DNA of 43,905 nucleotides from a bacterium (GTDB taxonomy: Bacteria > Pseudomonadota > Alphaproteobacteria > Rhizobiales > Aestuariivirgaceae): assembly GCA_022842165.1 (NCBI GenBank), contig JALHQC010000034.1, forward strand, positions 1 through 43,905. The letters run 5' to 3'. Positions within the stretch are counted from its first letter, which is position 1. Every line of letters starts with the position of its first letter. The position numbers and the translations under genes are program-made. The notes under the pieces are model-generated. The model had not been told where the DNA came from. It saw nothing but the letters and a program-made list of their open reading frames with translations, and ran no database searches. Positions 7,269 to 16,564 of this stretch are shown one piece after another.

Positions 7269-8435
7269 ATGGGCGGATTGAGATTGCGGCATGGCGTGAT
7301 GGCGGTCGCCCTTTGGCTGGCCGGCATGCCATCACCTGCCGCCGCCCACGAGATGCGAGACCCCGTATTGAGCCGTGCCGACACGCAGCGGCTTGCCCAT
7401 CGCATCATCGCGAAACGGAAAGACCCGGACGGCTGGGCACGCGACATCTGGCACGCGCTGGAGATGAACGGCATTGCGCAGAAGAAAAGCAATATCTGCG
7501 CGGTGATGGCGGTGATCGAGCAGGAATCGACCTTCACCGCAAATCCGGAGGTCAAGGGCCTCGGCAAGATGGCCGAAGGCGAGATCATGGCGAAGCTCGA
7601 AGAGGTTCCGGTACTGTCCGGCGCGGCCTCGCACGGGGCCCGATGGTTTCTCGAGAACAAGCCGAGCCCCGAAAAAAGTTACCTGAAGCTTATCCGCGCG
7701 GCACGCACCGAGCGCGATCTCGACCTCGTGTTTCGCAATCTGGCCTTCTACCTGTTCAAGGAATATGCCTCGACCCGCATCCTGAATACGCCGCCGGTGG
7801 CGAGGCGCGTGGACAGGATCAACCCCGTCTCCACCATCGGCTCGATGCAGGTGTCAATTGCCTATGCGCTGGCCGAGACGGAGCGGCGCGAAGACAGGAG
7901 CCTGGCGCTCGAACGGGTGTGGCAGTTGCGCGATCACCTCTACACCCGTGCCGGCGGCGTCGACTTCGGCACGCGCATGCTGCTTGGCTATTACGCGGGC
8001 TATGACACGCGGCTGCATGTGTTCGCCGATTTCAACGCCGGGCGCTATGCCAGCCGCAATGCCGCCTTCCAGCACATGGTCTCGGTTCTCGGGCGCACGA
8101 AGCTCGCACTCGATGGCGATCTCCTGCTCTATGACACCGGCATTCCCAGCGGCAAGGACAGTGGCACCGAGAAAGCGGTGCGCGCCCTGAAACTCGGGCT
8201 GGATGACAGGCAAATTCGCGGCGATCTGCTGCAGGAGAAGCATTACAGGTTCCGCAAGACCGAAACCTACAGGCGGGTGGCGGCGCGATACGAGAAGACG
8301 ACTGGCAAGGCAGCGCCCTATGCGATGATCCCGCAGATCAAGCTCGACAGCCCGAAACTTTCGAAAACCATGACGACGGAGCGCTTTGCCCGCGCCGTGA
8401 TGGCCCGCTACGAGCGCTGCCTGAAACTGAAATAG
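7269..8435 (+). CDS. DUF1615 family exported protein, lysozyme-like
   Basis: A 388-residue protein with a hydrophobic N-terminal signal ending near SPAAAH. The body matches the DUF1615 family: a long helical domain with VIEQESTFTANP (about residues 80-91), where the Glu lies in a position like the catalytic Glu of goose-type lysozymes and lytic transglycosylases. Further on are STIGSMQVSIAYA and YYAGYDTRLHVFADFNAGRYASRN, the latter resembling the AYNAG motif of transglycosylases. This suggests peptidoglycan binding or cleavage in the periplasm, which fits the many wall genes here, but activity is inferred. ATG 7269 is the most likely start; an in-frame TTG at 7242 is possible. It converges on the next L,D-transpeptidase with 9 bp between stops. 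Confidence 0.75.
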   Translation: MGGLRLRHGVMAVALWLAGMPSPAAAHEMRDPVLSRADTQRLAHRIIAKRKDPDGWARDIWHALEMNGIAQKKSNICAVMAVIEQESTFTANPEVKGLGKMAEGEIMAKLEEVPVLSGAASHGARWFLENKPSPEKSYLKLIRAARTERDLDLVFRNLAFYLFKEYASTRILNTPPVARRVDRINPVSTIGSMQVSIAYALAETERREDRSLALERVWQLRDHLYTRAGGVDFGTRMLLGYYAGYDTRLHVFADFNAGRYASRNAAFQHMVSVLGRTKLALDGDLLLYDTGIPSGKDSGTEKAVRALKLGLDDRQIRGDLLQEKHYRFRKTETYRRVAARYEKTTGKAAPYAMIPQIKLDSPKLSKTMTTERFARAVMARYERCLKLK

Positions 8436-8444
8436 CTTTAAGCC

Positions 8445-9023
8445 CTACTCCCAGGGGAAGAACTTTTTCTTCTTCTTTTTCCGGTTGCCGCCGTCATCGT
8501 CGTAGCCGCCATCGAAGAAGCCGCCCTTGACGACGACCCGCGTGCGGCTCATGCCGGTTTCGCTGACGAGGGCGAAGAGCTTTGCCGCATTGTCGGGGTG
8601 CAGGCGCACGCAGCCGTGCGACGCGCGGCGGCCGAGGCTTTTGACATGATAGCTGCCATGGACGGCGTGGCCGCGCGTGGTGAAGAAGATCGAATGCGGC
8701 ATGGGCGCATCGTCCCACTCCTTGGAGTAGTGCTCTTTCTCCATCCGGAACGGCTTGTAGTTGCCGCTCGGCGTTTCATATCCCGCAGCACCGGTCGAGA
8801 CCGGCCACTTGAATTTCGTTCGCCCGTCGAGTTCGACGGTCATCTTCTGTGACACCTTGTTGATGGTGATGACCAGAAGCTTCTGCTTGTCCTTGGCTGC
8901 GGGTTTCTTGGCGGCGGCTTTCTTCGGCGGCTTGGCCGGCTTGGCCGGGGTTGCGGCCTCCGCAGCGGCGGGAAGTGCCAGCCCTGCCAGACCCAGTAAG
9001 ATGTTCCGCCTCGTTGTCATCAT
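8445..9023 (-). CDS. L,D-transpeptidase (YkuD domain) with Lys/Ala/Pro-rich linker
   Basis: A 192-residue exported enzyme. The N-terminus has a twin-arginine-like start ([12 protein letters not shown]) and a signal peptide ending near AEAA, then a linker of alternating Ala, Pro and Lys (about 24-48). The YkuD domain carries HGSY (122-125) and SHGCVRLHP (135-143), with Cys138 as nucleophile. It belongs to a different subtype from the other three enzymes here, which have SSGCIRM. The C-terminus is odd: an acidic GGYDDDGG stretch followed by six lysines and FFPWE. The role is crosslinking peptidoglycan or linking proteins to it. Divergent from rimO. Confidence 0.9.
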   Translation of the reverse strand: MMTTRRNILLGLAGLALPAAAEAATPAKPAKPPKKAAAKKPAAKDKQKLLVITINKVSQKMTVELDGRTKFKWPVSTGAAGYETPSGNYKPFRMEKEHYSKEWDDAPMPHSIFFTTRGHAVHGSYHVKSLGRRASHGCVRLHPDNAAKLFALVSETGMSRTRVVVKGGFFDGGYDDDGGNRKKKKKKFFPWE

Positions 9024-9138
9024 ATTCCCCGTAAAGTCGTCGTTCCGCCGGGATCATGCCGCAATCCGCGCGCTACGGGAAGCCCCGGCCGCCGCTTCGG
9101 TTTGCATGGGGCCCGGCACTCCGCTATGGGTCGCCCCC

Positions 9139-10464
9139 ATGAACCATCATGTCCCGAAAATAGGCCTTGTCTCGCTGGGCTGCCCCAAGGCGCTGGTCGA
9201 TTCCGAGCGGATCATCACACAGCTTCGCGCCGAAGGTTACGTAATGTCGCCCGGTTATGACGGGGCAGACGTCGTCATCGTCAATACCTGCGGCTTTCTT
9301 GATTCGGCCAAGGCGGAATCGCTTGCCGCCATCGGTGAGGCGATGGAGGAGAACGGCCGCGTGATCGTGACGGGCTGCATGGGAGTTGAAGCCGAAACCA
9401 TCATGAAGGCCCATCCCGGCGTTCTGGCGGTGACCGGTCCGCACCAGTATGAGGCCGTGGTGGGGGCGGTTCACAACGCGCTGCCGCCGGTGCATGACCC
9501 GAAGTATGATCTGGTGCCGCCGCAAGGCCTGCACCTGACGCCGAAGCATTACGCGTATCTCAAGATCTCGGAAGGCTGCAACAACCGCTGCTCGTTCTGC
9601 ATCATCCCGTCGATCAGGGGCGATCTCGTTTCGCGGCCCGTCGCTTCGGTGCTTTATGAGGCCGAACGGCTGGTGAAGGCGGGCGTCAAGGAGCTGCTGG
9701 TGATCTCTCAGGACACCTCGGCCTATGGCGTCGACATCAAGTATGCGCCCACCAAGTTCCATGGCCGCGAGGTGCGCGCGAAGTTCTATGACATGGCGAA
9801 GGAACTGGGCGATCTCGGCGCCTGGGTGCGGATGCATTATGTCTATCCCTATCCGCATGTGGACGATGTGATTCCGCTGATGGCGGAGGGCAAGATCCTT
9901 CCTTATCTCGACATACCGTTCCAGCATGCCTCGCCGACGGTTCTGAAAGCGATGCGGCGGCCGGCGAACCAGGAGAAGGTGCTGGATCGTCTCGCCTCAT
10001 GGCGCGGCGTGTGCCCGGACATCGCCATCCGCTCGACCTTCATCGTCGGCTTCCCCGGCGAGACGGATGCCGATTTCGACTATCTGCTGGAGTGGATGCA
10101 GGAGGCGAAGCTCGAACGCGTCGGCTGCTTCAAGTATGAGCCGGTGTCCGGCGCCAAGGCCAATGACCTTGGCCTGGCCCAAGTGCCCGACGAGGTGAAG
10201 CAGGAACGCTGGGAGCGCTTCATGGCCGCACAGCAGGAGATTTCGGCGGCGATCTTCCAGGGAAAAGTCGGCCGCGAGATCGACGTGCTGGTCGATGAAA
10301 TCGACATGGAAAACGAGGAGGCCATCGCCCGCTCGCCCTGGGATGCGCCGGAGATCGACGGCAATGTGTTCCTGCCGGGCGAGACGGACCTGAAGCCCGG
10401 CGACATGGTGCGGGTGAAGATCGTCGAAGCGGAAGAATATGATCTGATCGGTGAGCGGGTCTAG
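9139..10464 (+). CDS. rimO: Ribosomal protein S12 methylthiotransferase
   Basis: A 441-residue radical-SAM enzyme that methylthiolates an aspartate of ribosomal protein S12. Domains in order: N-terminal MTTase domain with the Cys of a first 4Fe-4S cluster at 15, 51 and 80 ([22 protein letters not shown]); radical-SAM domain with CNNRCSFC (Cys147, 151, 154); and a C-terminal TRAM domain, here acidic. The CPKALVDSE signature separates RimO from the related MiaB. ATG 9139 gives the usual family length and start ([17 protein letters not shown]). The frame is open upstream, overlapping the divergent promoter region, and no clear ribosome binding site decides. Its stop abuts the stop of the convergent gene with no base between. 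Confidence 0.95.
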   Translation: MNHHVPKIGLVSLGCPKALVDSERIITQLRAEGYVMSPGYDGADVVIVNTCGFLDSAKAESLAAIGEAMEENGRVIVTGCMGVEAETIMKAHPGVLAVTGPHQYEAVVGAVHNALPPVHDPKYDLVPPQGLHLTPKHYAYLKISEGCNNRCSFCIIPSIRGDLVSRPVASVLYEAERLVKAGVKELLVISQDTSAYGVDIKYAPTKFHGREVRAKFYDMAKELGDLGAWVRMHYVYPYPHVDDVIPLMAEGKILPYLDIPFQHASPTVLKAMRRPANQEKVLDRLASWRGVCPDIAIRSTFIVGFPGETDADFDYLLEWMQEAKLERVGCFKYEPVSGAKANDLGLAQVPDEVKQERWERFMAAQQEISAAIFQGKVGREIDVLVDEIDMENEEAIARSPWDAPEIDGNVFLPGETDLKPGDMVRVKIVEAEEYDLIGERV

Positions 10465-11328
10465 CTACACTGTTTCGGCCTGCGCCATCGGCGACACGCT
10501 ATCGGCGGCATCGCGTTCCGCCTTGGCCGACGTAAAGTGGTAATAGTGGCTGGTCGCGATCGTCATGATGAGGAACAGCGCCAGCCACGCGAGCAGACCG
10601 ATCAGCGCGAAGGCGGCGGCCGTTGCCCATGGGTTGCCGAGCGCCTGCTGCGCGAAGAAGGCCCCTGCCCCGACTGCGCCCGCTATTGCGAGGCCAAAGA
10701 GCAGCCAGAAGGTGAAGCCGAGATAACGCATGGAATTGCGTCGCGTGGTTTTCCACGCCGTCCACAGGCCATAGTCCCTGTCGCGCGTGGCGATGGCGGG
10801 AAGCCAGGTTGACAGGCGATACCAGGTGAACAGCGCGACGAGGCCGAGGACCGCCGCCACAGCCTTTCCGGCATTGGCCGCTGTGGGGCCGAGGTTCGGC
10901 TCGAGCGCGGGCGGCAGATAGGTGAGGGCCGCGAAGATCGCCGCACCGATGATGGCGAGGATGACCCACACGGCGATGAAACCGAGGAGATATCTCCACA
11001 CCACGCTATCGAGCCTGATCCAGCCCAGACGGCGCGGGGTTTCATCAAGCAGAATGCGGCGGTGCCAGTTCACCGCGAGAGAGAACGAGGCCAGAAGCGC
11101 CGCCACCGCGATGGCGATGAAAATGGCAAGCGATGCCGGCGGCAGGGAGTTCACATCCGGCATGCCATTCCTGAAGGCCATGAAATAGGCAGTAATAAAC
11201 AGCGGCGACAGCACCACGGCCCAGCCCAGAACCAGGCGCAGTCCAAAGAAGAAGTTGCGGAAGGTCTGTTCGATGGCGAATTCAAGCGCCGTCATCGGCG
11301 GAAGCTTGCGGCGGACAGTCTTGCTCAT
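10465..11328 (-). CDS. Integral membrane protein of unknown function
   Basis: A 287-residue protein with about six hydrophobic segments (roughly 28-52, 65-88, 111-138, 158-175, 203-226, 232-258), separated by short basic loops containing NWHRRILLDE and TTRRNSMRY. The NWHR loop recurs in uncharacterised alphaproteobacterial inner-membrane proteins, but I cannot assign a function. It is followed 9 bp further upstream on the same strand by the YARHG-like gene and may be its downstream partner. Its stop codon touches that of rimO. Confidence 0.8.
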   Translation of the reverse strand: MSKTVRRKLPPMTALEFAIEQTFRNFFFGLRLVLGWAVVLSPLFITAYFMAFRNGMPDVNSLPPASLAIFIAIAVAALLASFSLAVNWHRRILLDETPRRLGWIRLDSVVWRYLLGFIAVWVILAIIGAAIFAALTYLPPALEPNLGPTAANAGKAVAAVLGLVALFTWYRLSTWLPAIATRDRDYGLWTAWKTTRRNSMRYLGFTFWLLFGLAIAGAVGAGAFFAQQALGNPWATAAAFALIGLLAWLALFLIMTIATSHYYHFTSAKAERDAADSVSPMAQAETV

Positions 11329-11337
11329 GGCGGAATT

Positions 11338-11664
11338 TCAGCAGCCTTTTTCGGATTCGACCTTGGCGATAGTCTTGAAATTGGAGCGTTCGGTGGGATT
11401 GAGCGGCAGCTTGGTGATATCGGTGACCACGCACTTGGCGTCGCCATAGAATTCGGCGGCGCGCGCATCGTCGAAGCAATAGCCGTTTTCGGCGAGGATC
11501 GACGTCCGCATCAGCCAGAGCTTTTCGCAGTCGGCGCGGCGGAGGTCGGAGGTACGGAAGCGCTTGCGGTCGGTGCAGCCCACCATGTCATAGCAGGCCG
11601 ATAGCACCGGAGCGCTATTCAAGGCGATCAGCATCAGAACCAGCGGCGTCTTGAGCATCTTCAC
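11338..11664 (-). CDS. Small exported protein resembling the YARHG domain
   Basis: A 108-residue protein with a signal peptide (cleavage near VLSAC, residues 20-23) and six to seven cysteines in the mature part, probably paired in the periplasm. The segment LWLMRTSILAENGYCFDD followed by NPTERSNFKTIAKVE follows the pattern of YARHG domains (RN-IYA--GY-F ... E--N---I---E), extracellular modules of unknown function. It lies between two membrane-protein genes on the same strand, 16 bp from the MgtC/DUF4010 gene, so all three may be co-transcribed. Confidence 0.7.
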   Translation of the reverse strand: MKMLKTPLVLMLIALNSAPVLSACYDMVGCTDRKRFRTSDLRRADCEKLWLMRTSILAENGYCFDDARAAEFYGDAKCVVTDITKLPLNPTERSNFKTIAKVESEKGC

Positions 11665-11680
11665 TTTCCTGTCGAAGCGT

Positions 11681-12931
11681 TCAGGATAGCAGTAAGCGGA
11701 CGCCCGCGGCTACTGCCAGAGTTGCCGCGTTCTGGACGAGCAGCATGCGGCCGAGACGCGCGCCGCCCACAACCCAGGCATAAACGGATTTGGCGGCCGT
11801 ATTGACCGCCACCGCCAGCAGAATGGCATTGGCCGCGGCGGGTGCCGCAGTGCCAAGCCGCGAGACCGAGAGCGTCACGGCATCGACGTCCGCAAGCCCC
11901 GAGAGCGCCGCGACTCCAAGCAGGCCGACATCGCCCAAAAACCGGCGGGCGAGTTCGATTGCCAGCGTCACGATCATCAGAAGCGTTCCGAATCGCAATA
12001 CCTCCAGAAGATCGAAGGGGTTCTTCAGCCGCAATGGGCGAGCGGCTTCTTTCCCGATGTCGCCGTAGCTGACCAGGAACATAGCCGATATCGCCATGAC
12101 GGCTGCTGCTGCCAGCATGACGGGCGCGAGGGCCAAGGCCAGTTCCGGATTGATGAGGCCCGTCACGATCAGTACACGGAACATCATCACGCAGCCCGAG
12201 GCCGAGATTCCGCCGGCAAATAGCCGTAGGCGGGAGGATTCCTCACGCGCCATCCGCGCCAGCGACAGGGTGACAACGGTCGATGCGAAAAGCCCGCCCA
12301 GGGCCGCGGCAAGGATGACGCCCTGTTTGGAACCTCGCAGCTTCACCGCCACATAGCCTGCAAAAGATACCGTCGCGATGAGAATCGTCATCAGCCAGAG
12401 ATCGTGCGGGTTGATGGTAAGCCATGGGTCGACCGCCCGGTCGGGCAGCAGCGGCAGGGCGATGAAGGTCATCGCCGCCAGCAGGAGCCCGGATCGCAGT
12501 TCCGCCCAGGTGATGCGCGCGAGCCAGCCGTGCAGCGTGCTCTTGTAAGTGAGCAAAATGACGGCGGCGACGCCCGAGCCCGCGGCAACCGCCATGTCGC
12601 CCACAACAGCGAGCGCGCCCAGTATGAAGGTGAGCATGGCGGCCACTAGGCTGGTGGCGCTGAAATCATGCACGTGTTCGCCCTCGCGCCACATGTAGGC
12701 AGCCAGAACTGCGCTGACAGCGACGAAGCCCGCCGCCAGCAGCACCCGATCTCCGCCCATCGAAAATACGCCGAAGATGCCGCCCAAGAGTCCGATCAGC
12801 GCAAAGGTGCGGAGACCCGCAGTGCGGTGTCCCTCCACTTCGTCGCGCTCTTTCCAGCCGCGTTCGAGGCCGATGACGAAGCCGATAGCGAGCGCCAGGC
12901 CCAGTTTCAGTGCAAGGTCGCCGAGTTCCAT
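11681..12931 (-). CDS. MgtC/SapB N-terminal plus DUF4010 membrane protein
   Basis: A 416-residue inner-membrane protein. The first ~140 residues show the MgtC/SapB pattern (GFVIGLERGWKERDEVEGHRTAGLRTFALIGLLGG), followed by a second multi-span half typical of DUF4010 (LRGSKQGVILAAALGGLFASTVVTLSLARMA). In all about ten to twelve membrane segments are visible. Two-domain proteins of this kind are widespread; MgtC itself affects magnesium stress and ATP synthase in pathogens, but the fused family has no firm function. No clear ribosome binding site precedes ATG 12931. The 5' side abuts the degenerate pccB fragment. Confidence 0.85.
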   Translation of the reverse strand: MELGDLALKLGLALAIGFVIGLERGWKERDEVEGHRTAGLRTFALIGLLGGIFGVFSMGGDRVLLAAGFVAVSAVLAAYMWREGEHVHDFSATSLVAAMLTFILGALAVVGDMAVAAGSGVAAVILLTYKSTLHGWLARITWAELRSGLLLAAMTFIALPLLPDRAVDPWLTINPHDLWLMTILIATVSFAGYVAVKLRGSKQGVILAAALGGLFASTVVTLSLARMAREESSRLRLFAGGISASGCVMMFRVLIVTGLINPELALALAPVMLAAAAVMAISAMFLVSYGDIGKEAARPLRLKNPFDLLEVLRFGTLLMIVTLAIELARRFLGDVGLLGVAALSGLADVDAVTLSVSRLGTAAPAAANAILLAVAVNTAAKSVYAWVVGGARLGRMLLVQNAATLAVAAGVRLLLS

Positions 12932-12994
12932 GGTGGAGGTTTTAGGTCAGTTCGCAGGCGATGTCGTGACCTGCATCAACATGGGCCTCCGCCC

Positions 12995-13089
12995 TCACGA
13001 CAGAAATGTTGCCATGATTCCTCCAGGGGTTCTGGAGTTCCTTGTTGCGGAGCATGTTGAGGCCGCAGGCGATTCGCTTTCTCGTCGAG
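12995..13089 (-). pseudogene. Degenerate displaced 3' tail of pccB
   Basis: Read on the minus strand, 13089-12995 encodes [20 protein letters not shown] and then PWRNHGNI. The end of the intact PccB reads [20 protein letters not shown] and then [13 protein letters not shown] identity with 14291-14198 is about 79 of 94 by hand alignment, with one inserted base near the end that destroys the stop. Identity ceases abruptly at 13089/14291. It has no start and cannot be functional. It marks the former end of pccB, now separated by ~1.1 kb carrying the membrane gene at 13208. Confidence 0.85.
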
Positions 13090-13142
13090 ACGCAGCGGCC
13101 TTGGTGACCGTTCCATATCCAATTGTGAATTCTGGCCCTTAG

Positions 13143-13167
13143 GGAACCTCCTGCACAGGCGCGAGTT
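13143..13167 (+). promoter_or_regulatory. Possible σEcfG (general stress response) promoter
   Basis: GGAAC at 13143-13147, a 16-nt spacer, then AGTT at 13164-13167, against the alphaproteobacterial EcfG consensus GGAAC-N16/17-cGTT. It is correctly oriented 40 bp before the start of the membrane gene at 13208. One base of the -10 box differs from consensus, and this is a short motif, so the call is tentative. Confidence 0.4.
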
Positions 13168-13207
13168 AGCCCGGATAGGTTTCATCTCAACATGAAAGGC
13201 CAAGGCC

Positions 13208-14143
13208 ATGTCAGCAACGCATGCACATCCGAATCAGCCGGACACCCCGCGCAACCGCGGCGACAAGGACGCTCCCCATGTCACCCCCGTTACGCCTGCG
13301 GAAGATGCCCGTTCGATCATGATCAACTCGGTCAGCTGGGGCGCCATTCTGGCCGGCGTCGCGGTGGCGCTGGTGACGCATCTGATCCTCAGCATGATCG
13401 GCATCGGCATTGGCCTTTCGACACTCGATCCCGGCACGGCTGACAATCCGAGTGCCACCACCGCTTCGATTTCGGCTGCCATATGGTGGGGGCTTTCGGG
13501 CATCATCGCCGCATTTCTGGGCGGCCTCACCGCGGGGCGGCTGTCAGGCGCGCCGAAGGAAACAACTGCGGCATGGAACGGCCTCACGTCGTGGGCGGTG
13601 ACGACGATCGTGGTATTCTATCTTCTCACCACGACGCTCGGTTCAATCCTCGGCGGTACGCTCAGCACGATGACTTCGGCCATCGGCGGAGCGGCGACGA
13701 CGGCAGCGGGCGCTGCCTCGCAGTCGACCACCGATCCCTTCACGGCCATCCAGCAGGCCATTCAGGGCCAGGGTGCGAATGCAACCGGTGACCAGGCTGC
13801 GCTGCGCGATGCGGCGGTGGCCTCCGTCCGGGCGCTGGTGACCGGAAACGAAGCCGATGCGGAACGGGCGCGCGAAGAAGCCGCCCAGGCCATCGCCCAA
13901 GCTCAGGGCATTCCGATCGAGCAGGCCCGCGCCCAGGTGCAGCAATATGAACAGCAGTATCGCGACACCGCGCAGCAGGCCACGCAGGTTGCGGAAACCG
14001 CGGCGTCCACGGTTTCGACGAGTGCGCTTCTTGGCGCGGTGGCCCTGCTTCTGGGTGCTGTCGCCGGCTGGTTCGGCGGCCGCGCGGGCGCAGTCGACCC
14101 GACAGTCACGGGTGGCATCGCCGTAACCCGGCGCAGGATGTGA
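13208..14143 (+). CDS. Membrane protein of the alphaproteobacterial 'PhnA-like' type
   Basis: A 311-residue protein. A polar, proline-rich N-terminus (1-36) is followed by SWGAILAGVAVALVTHLILSM and two further membrane segments (about 88-110 and 122-148). Then comes a long Ala/Gln-rich coiled segment (about 160-270) and a last membrane helix with a GWFGGRAG glycine motif (about 275-297). The SWGAI start and repeated glycine-zipper helices recur in proteins annotated 'PhnA-like', which have no known role in phosphonate metabolism; I infer no function. An EcfG-like promoter lies upstream and a terminator downstream. The gene sits inside the stretch bounded by the intact and the displaced pccB tails, so it may be the cargo of that rearrangement. 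Confidence 0.8.
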   Translation: MSATHAHPNQPDTPRNRGDKDAPHVTPVTPAEDARSIMINSVSWGAILAGVAVALVTHLILSMIGIGIGLSTLDPGTADNPSATTASISAAIWWGLSGIIAAFLGGLTAGRLSGAPKETTAAWNGLTSWAVTTIVVFYLLTTTLGSILGGTLSTMTSAIGGAATTAAGAASQSTTDPFTAIQQAIQGQGANATGDQAALRDAAVASVRALVTGNEADAERAREEAAQAIAQAQGIPIEQARAQVQQYEQQYRDTAQQATQVAETAASTVSTSALLGAVALLLGAVAGWFGGRAGAVDPTVTGGIAVTRRRM

Positions 14144-14167
14144 TCCAATCCTTAAGCGCCATGGACT

Positions 14168-14196
14168 GGCGGCCGGCGACGGCCGCCTTTCCTTTT
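14168..14196 (+). terminator. Rho-independent terminator of the membrane gene
   Basis: GGCGGCC (14168-14174) pairs with GGCCGCC (14181-14187) around a 6-nt loop, followed by TTTCCTTTTG. It ends 2 bp before the stop codon of the convergent pccB. Confidence 0.85.
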
Positions 14197-14197
14197 G

Positions 14198-15730
14198 TCA
14201 CAGCGGAATATTGTCGTGCTTCTTCCAGGGATTTTGAAGTTCCTTGTTGCGCAGCATGTTGAGGGCGCGGGCGATGCGCTTTCTCGTCGAGTGCGGCATG
14301 ATCACCTCGTCGAGGAAGCCGCGCTCGGCGGCGACGAAGGGGTTGGCGAAGCGCTGCTCATATTCCTTGATGCGGGCCTGTATCTTCTCAGGGTTTCCGA
14401 GTTCCGGGCGATAGAGGATTTCAGCGGCGCCCTTCGAACCCATCACCGCGATTTCCGCGGTGGGCCAGGCGTAGTTCACATCACCGCGCAGGTGTTTTGA
14501 CGCCATGACGACGTAGGCACCGCCATAGGCCTTGCGGGTGATGACGGTGATCTTCGGAACCGTCGCCTCGGCGTAGGCGAAGAGCAGCTTGGCGCCGTGC
14601 TTGATGAGGCCGCCATATTCCTGCGCGGTGCCGGGAAGAAAGCCCGGAACATCGACCAGCGTGACGATCGGGATGTTGAAGCAGTCGCAGAAACGCACGA
14701 AGCGCGCGCCCTTACGGCCGGCATCCGAATCCAGCACGCCGGCCAGAACCATGGGCTGGTTGCCGACGATGCCCACCGTGCGCCCGTTGACGCGGGCAAA
14801 ACCGGTGACGATGTTTCGCGCATGCGTATCCTGGATTTCGAAGAAGTCGCCCTCGTCCACCATCTTCACGATCAGCTCCTTCATGTCGTAGGGCTGGTTC
14901 GGGTTGGCGGGGATCAGGGTATCGAGCGACATGTCGATGCGGTCGGCGGCGTCGAAGCTCGGCAGCTCCGGCATCGGCGAGGTGTTGGAGGATGGCAGGA
15001 AATCGACCAGCCGCCGCATCTGAAGCAGGGCTTCAACGTCATTGTCGAAGCCCTTGTCGGCAATCGATGATTTGGTGGTGTGAACAGAGGCGCCGCCGAG
15101 TTCTTCCGCCGTCACCGTCTCGTTGGTGACGGTCTTCACCACGTCAGGGCCGGTCACGAACATATAGCTCGTGTCGCGCACCATGAAGATGAAATCCGTC
15201 ATCGCCGGCGAATAAACGTCGCCGCCCGCGCACGGCCCCATGATGACGGAAATCTGCGGGATGACGCCCGATGACAGCACATTGCGCTGGAAGACCTCGC
15301 CATAGCCGCCCAAGGCATTGACGCCCTCTTGGATGCGGGCGCCGCCGGCATCGAACAGGCCGATGATAGGCGCGCGGTTCTGCAGCGCCATGTCCTGGAT
15401 CTTGGTGATCTTGCGGGCGTGAGCTTCCGACAGCGAGCCGCCGAAGACGGTAAAATCCTTGGCGAAGACATAGACGACCCGGCCATTCACCGTGCCCCAG
15501 CCGGTGATGACGCCATCGCCCGGCAACTTCTGGTCTTCCATGCCGAAATCGGTGCAGCGGTGTTCGACGAACATGTCGAACTCCTCGAAGGAGCCCTGGT
15601 CGAGCAGCAGTTCGATCCGCTCGCGCGCGGTGAGCTTGCCCTTGGCATGCTGGGCGGCCACGCGGCGCTCGCCCCCGCCGGCGCGCGCCTGCCTGCGGCG
15701 CTCTTCAAGCTTTTCGAGAATGTCCTGCAT
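14198..15730 (-). CDS. pccB: Propionyl-CoA carboxylase beta subunit (acyl-CoA carboxyltransferase)
   Basis: A 510-residue carboxyltransferase that moves CO2 from biotin to propionyl-CoA, giving methylmalonyl-CoA, in complex with a biotin-carrying alpha subunit not in this window. Both crotonase-like halves are intact. The N half has [19 protein letters not shown] and the [12 protein letters not shown] oxyanion region. The C half has [25 protein letters not shown] and [17 protein letters not shown]. Length and end (KKHDNIPL) match the family. The last 94 bp occur again, degenerate, at 12995-13089. pccA is not adjacent, so the operon is split. Substrate preference for propionyl-CoA is inferred from overall resemblance. 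Confidence 0.92.
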   Translation of the reverse strand: MQDILEKLEERRRQARAGGGERRVAAQHAKGKLTARERIELLLDQGSFEEFDMFVEHRCTDFGMEDQKLPGDGVITGWGTVNGRVVYVFAKDFTVFGGSLSEAHARKITKIQDMALQNRAPIIGLFDAGGARIQEGVNALGGYGEVFQRNVLSSGVIPQISVIMGPCAGGDVYSPAMTDFIFMVRDTSYMFVTGPDVVKTVTNETVTAEELGGASVHTTKSSIADKGFDNDVEALLQMRRLVDFLPSSNTSPMPELPSFDAADRIDMSLDTLIPANPNQPYDMKELIVKMVDEGDFFEIQDTHARNIVTGFARVNGRTVGIVGNQPMVLAGVLDSDAGRKGARFVRFCDCFNIPIVTLVDVPGFLPGTAQEYGGLIKHGAKLLFAYAEATVPKITVITRKAYGGAYVVMASKHLRGDVNYAWPTAEIAVMGSKGAAEILYRPELGNPEKIQARIKEYEQRFANPFVAAERGFLDEVIMPHSTRKRIARALNMLRNKELQNPWKKHDNIPL

Positions 15731-15915
15731 GGGGAGCCCCGCCGTCTCTTTTCGTGATGAAACTTGTTAGGCGGCAGTGGCCCATCCGTCAAATCAGCCG
15801 AAAGGCGGGTATGCAGAGGCAAGATTAAAAGTGGACTGCCGAACGGGTTCAGTATTGGCCGTTTCAGCCAGACCTTCCTGCCGCCATTGAAGCGCAACCT
15901 GCAAGGATTACCGAA

Positions 15916-16554
15916 ATGTATGTGCCGCCCGCCTTCAAAGTGGATGACCCTGCCGAACTGATCGCCATGATCATGGCCGTTCCGCTGGCCCAGCTCGTGA
16001 CGTCCACGGCTGATGGCCTGATGGCGACGCCGCTGCCGCTTCAGCTTGATGCATCAGAAAGTACGCATGGGGTTCTTTATGGCCATGTCGCAAGGGCCAA
16101 TCCGCAATGGCGATCCGCACCCGTCGGCGAGGCGCTGGCGATCTTCATGGGTCCTGATGCCTATGTCTCGCCAGCCTGGTATCCGACGAAGCAGGAGACC
16201 GGAAAGGTGGTGCCGACGTGGAACTACACCGCCGTCCACGCCCATGGCGCCGTGGAATTCTTTGAAGATACCGAGCGGTTGCTGGCGCTGGTGACACGGC
16301 TGACGGACCATCATGAGAAGCCGCGCGCCAAGCCGTGGGCAGTGAGCGATGCGCCCGAGAGCTATATCCAGTCGCAGCTCAAGGGCATCGTCGGCGTGAA
16401 GCTGACGATCAGCCGCGTCGAGGGCAAGCGGAAGCTCAGCCAGAACCGCAACGCGCCGGACCACCGGGGCGTGATCGACGGGCTCGCCGCAAGTCTGTCG
16501 GAAAAGGACCACGCTGTCCGCGCACTCATGCAATCCTCAAAGCAAATCAGCTGA
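15916..16554 (+). CDS. FMN-binding protein of the PaiB family
   Basis: A 212-residue protein starting MYVPPAF, the usual PaiB beginning, with AAGGA upstream of the ATG. It shows LVTSTADGLMATPLPL near residue 30, HVARANPQW near 57, the YVSPAWYPTK motif near 82, the VPTWNYTAVHAHG motif near 98, and a C-terminal KLSQNR block. Members have a split-barrel flavin-reductase-like fold. Bacillus PaiB was described as a regulator of sporulation and protease genes, but most members are not DNA-binding in any obvious way. The next gene, a LysE-type exporter, begins 10 bp after the stop, so the two probably form an operon. Confidence 0.88.
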   Translation: MYVPPAFKVDDPAELIAMIMAVPLAQLVTSTADGLMATPLPLQLDASESTHGVLYGHVARANPQWRSAPVGEALAIFMGPDAYVSPAWYPTKQETGKVVPTWNYTAVHAHGAVEFFEDTERLLALVTRLTDHHEKPRAKPWAVSDAPESYIQSQLKGIVGVKLTISRVEGKRKLSQNRNAPDHRGVIDGLAASLSEKDHAVRALMQSSKQIS

Positions 16555-16564
16555 ACGCAAGATC

